Origin: Bacteroidota bacterium | Lineage (GTDB): Bacteria > Bacteroidota > Bacteroidia > B-17B0 > Aurantibacillaceae | DNA: 16,097 nt | Direction: 5' to 3' | Assembly (NCBI GenBank): GCA_023433205.1 | Contig: JAEZDS010000169.1 | Span: forward strand, 1 to 16,097 | Shown: positions 15,407 through 16,097 of the stretch, piece after piece | Layout of the letters: each line of letters opens with the position of its first letter | Numbering within the stretch: position 1 is the first letter of the stretch | Notes under the pieces: generated by a model | The model's database searches: none | Told to the model about the DNA's origin: nothing | What the model saw: the letters and a program-made list of their open reading frames with translations, nothing else | Program-made: the position numbers and the translations under genes

Positions 15407-15432
15407 GTAAGAAATAAGTGGCAGCATTCAAA
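15402..15432 (-). promoter_or_regulatory. Bacteroidota promoter for adhesin 2
   Basis: On the minus strand TTTG (15432-15429) is followed after 19 bases by TTACTTTG (15409-15402), one mismatch from TAnnTTTG. Transcription should start near 15397, about 23 bases before the adhesin ATG. The -33 box lies within the first codons of protease 2. This placement supports 15374 as the adhesin 2 start. Confidence 0.5.
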
Positions 15433-16062
15433 AACAGGATATGGATATTTCTCTTCATCGCGGCCATTATATCCCGTACTGCAGCGCAAACCAAAGCGTT
15501 GGGCGGAAACAAAAATAAGGGAGGAAATTCAGATCTCCACATGATTTCCTACGCTGATCATGACACCTGTCTTGACAAAATGTTTTCCATTGTTTTTTAC
15601 GCTCCGGATAATGATACAATGCAGCTCAATGCCTCTGTAATCATTCCTTTTCAGAACCAGATAATAGCAGAATTAAACAAGGCCTTTGCAAGGATATGTG
15701 TGTCGTTCGCGAGCTGCAGCACTGTTATTATTCCACACTACACATTTAACATCTGGCACTTTCAGAACACCGAATTGCCTGCGATTGGCGGCTGGTACAC
15801 CGATAATGTCATCAATTTCTATCTCCCCAAAGAGTTCAGCGATTTACCAGCTCTTGAAAGCAAAGGGTACGCACATGCACCGGGGATATGGGGGGCAGTA
15901 GATTCACCAAAGGATATTGTAGCCCTGGGAGCTTCTACCTTCACAGCGCTCAATGTTCCCGACCTGATGCATGTGATGGGACATTATTTCGGACTGCACG
16001 ACACCTATGCAGAGATCGGTCCTGCGGCACAGCCTCCTCCTGCCCCACCCCCCCCATTTTAG
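15418..16062 (+). CDS. Degenerate pappalysin-like pseudoprotease (protease 2), probably truncated
   Basis: This 214-residue paralogue of protease 1 has a signal peptide (about residues 1-23, ending TAAQ). Clear colinear similarity includes HD-C-(5)-FS-VFY, ARICVSFASCSTVIIP against GRICITFMNCSTVVIP, and WYTDNVINFYLP against WYTENTINVYLP. The zinc site aligns as HVMGHYFGLHD: the catalytic glutamate is V186 (codon GTG at 15973-15975) and the third histidine position is D195. The product ends APPPPF at a TAG, just after a C8 run (16048-16055), before the GDGLCD segment and Met-turn found in protease 1. It is therefore predicted catalytically dead and may be a pseudogene. A TAA directly precedes the GTG start in frame. 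Deleting one C keeps the frame open to the window edge. Confidence 0.72.
   Translation: MAAFKNRIWIFLFIAAIISRTAAQTKALGGNKNKGGNSDLHMISYADHDTCLDKMFSIVFYAPDNDTMQLNASVIIPFQNQIIAELNKAFARICVSFASCSTVIIPHYTFNIWHFQNTELPAIGGWYTDNVINFYLPKEFSDLPALESKGYAHAPGIWGAVDSPKDIVALGASTFTALNVPDLMHVMGHYFGLHDTYAEIGPAAQPPPAPPPPF
16048..16055 (+). repeat. C8 homopolymer at the protease 2 truncation point
   Basis: Eight consecutive C bases sit in the proline-rich segment after the zinc site. In the present frame a TAG follows two codons later. With seven Cs the frame remains open to the right edge of the window; with nine it stops at 16074-16076. The tract could be a sequencing error, a fixed frameshift or a slippage site. 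Confidence 0.8.
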
Positions 16063-16097
16063 GCACCCGGAAAAAATAAACAAATTTCAGAAGGCAG

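Noticed and set aside
15375..15542. N-terminal extension of adhesin 2 to an ATG at 15542
   Set aside because: The added 56 residues precede a clean signal peptide starting at 15374, run antisense to the protease 2 signal peptide, and pass through the predicted promoter of adhesin 2 itself.

Overview
The window looks like a chromosomal segment of a member of the Bacteroidota. Three things point there: giant PKD-type surface proteins ending in a type B (gliding-motility-associated, CHU_C-like) type IX secretion signal, a PorP/SprF gene, and promoters of the Bacteroidota form TTTG-N18/19-TAnnTTTG. I cannot place it below phylum. It is gene-dense: the longest non-coding gap is 60 bases, and there are no RNA genes, CRISPR arrays, insertion sequences or other mobile elements.

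Left part (1-2248, + strand): three tightly packed housekeeping/envelope genes. They are the 3' part of a miaE-type tRNA hydroxylase, a family 9 (heptosyltransferase-like) glycosyltransferase starting on the base after the miaE stop, and a class I SAM-dependent methyltransferase of unknown substrate.

Middle (2249-9830, - strand): an operon read leftwards. It encodes a 1519-residue PKD/Ig-like T9SS adhesin, then a PorP/SprF-family outer-membrane protein starting on the base after the adhesin stop, then a TPR / PD40 propeller / CRD / OmpA-C protein (PorE-like) overlapping the porP end by 14 bases. The likely division of labour is cargo adhesin, its outer-membrane partner, and a peptidoglycan-anchoring component.

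Right part (9831-16097): this reveals a duplicated cassette. Adhesin 1 is divergent from a small secreted pappalysin-like (M43-type) metalloprotease. Adhesin 2 (1546 residues, a colinear full-length paralogue of adhesin 1) is divergent from a second protease paralogue. Both intergenic regions are very short (60 and 43 bases) and carry face-to-face overlapping promoters with inverted repeats of the core TTTGGA/TCCAAA, so the polymerase can probably serve only one side at a time. Protease 1 has an intact HEIGHFFGLVH site. Protease 2 has lost the catalytic glutamate (HVMGHYFGLHD) and stops just after a C8 homopolymer, so it looks like a pseudoenzyme, a decaying gene or a slippage-switched gene. 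Neither protease carries a T9SS C-terminal signal.

The candidate undescribed system is therefore a divergently transcribed protease/PKD-adhesin pair, duplicated in tandem, sharing one PorP/SprF-OmpA export-and-anchor module. The link between protease and adhesin is inferred from gene order and shared promoters only.
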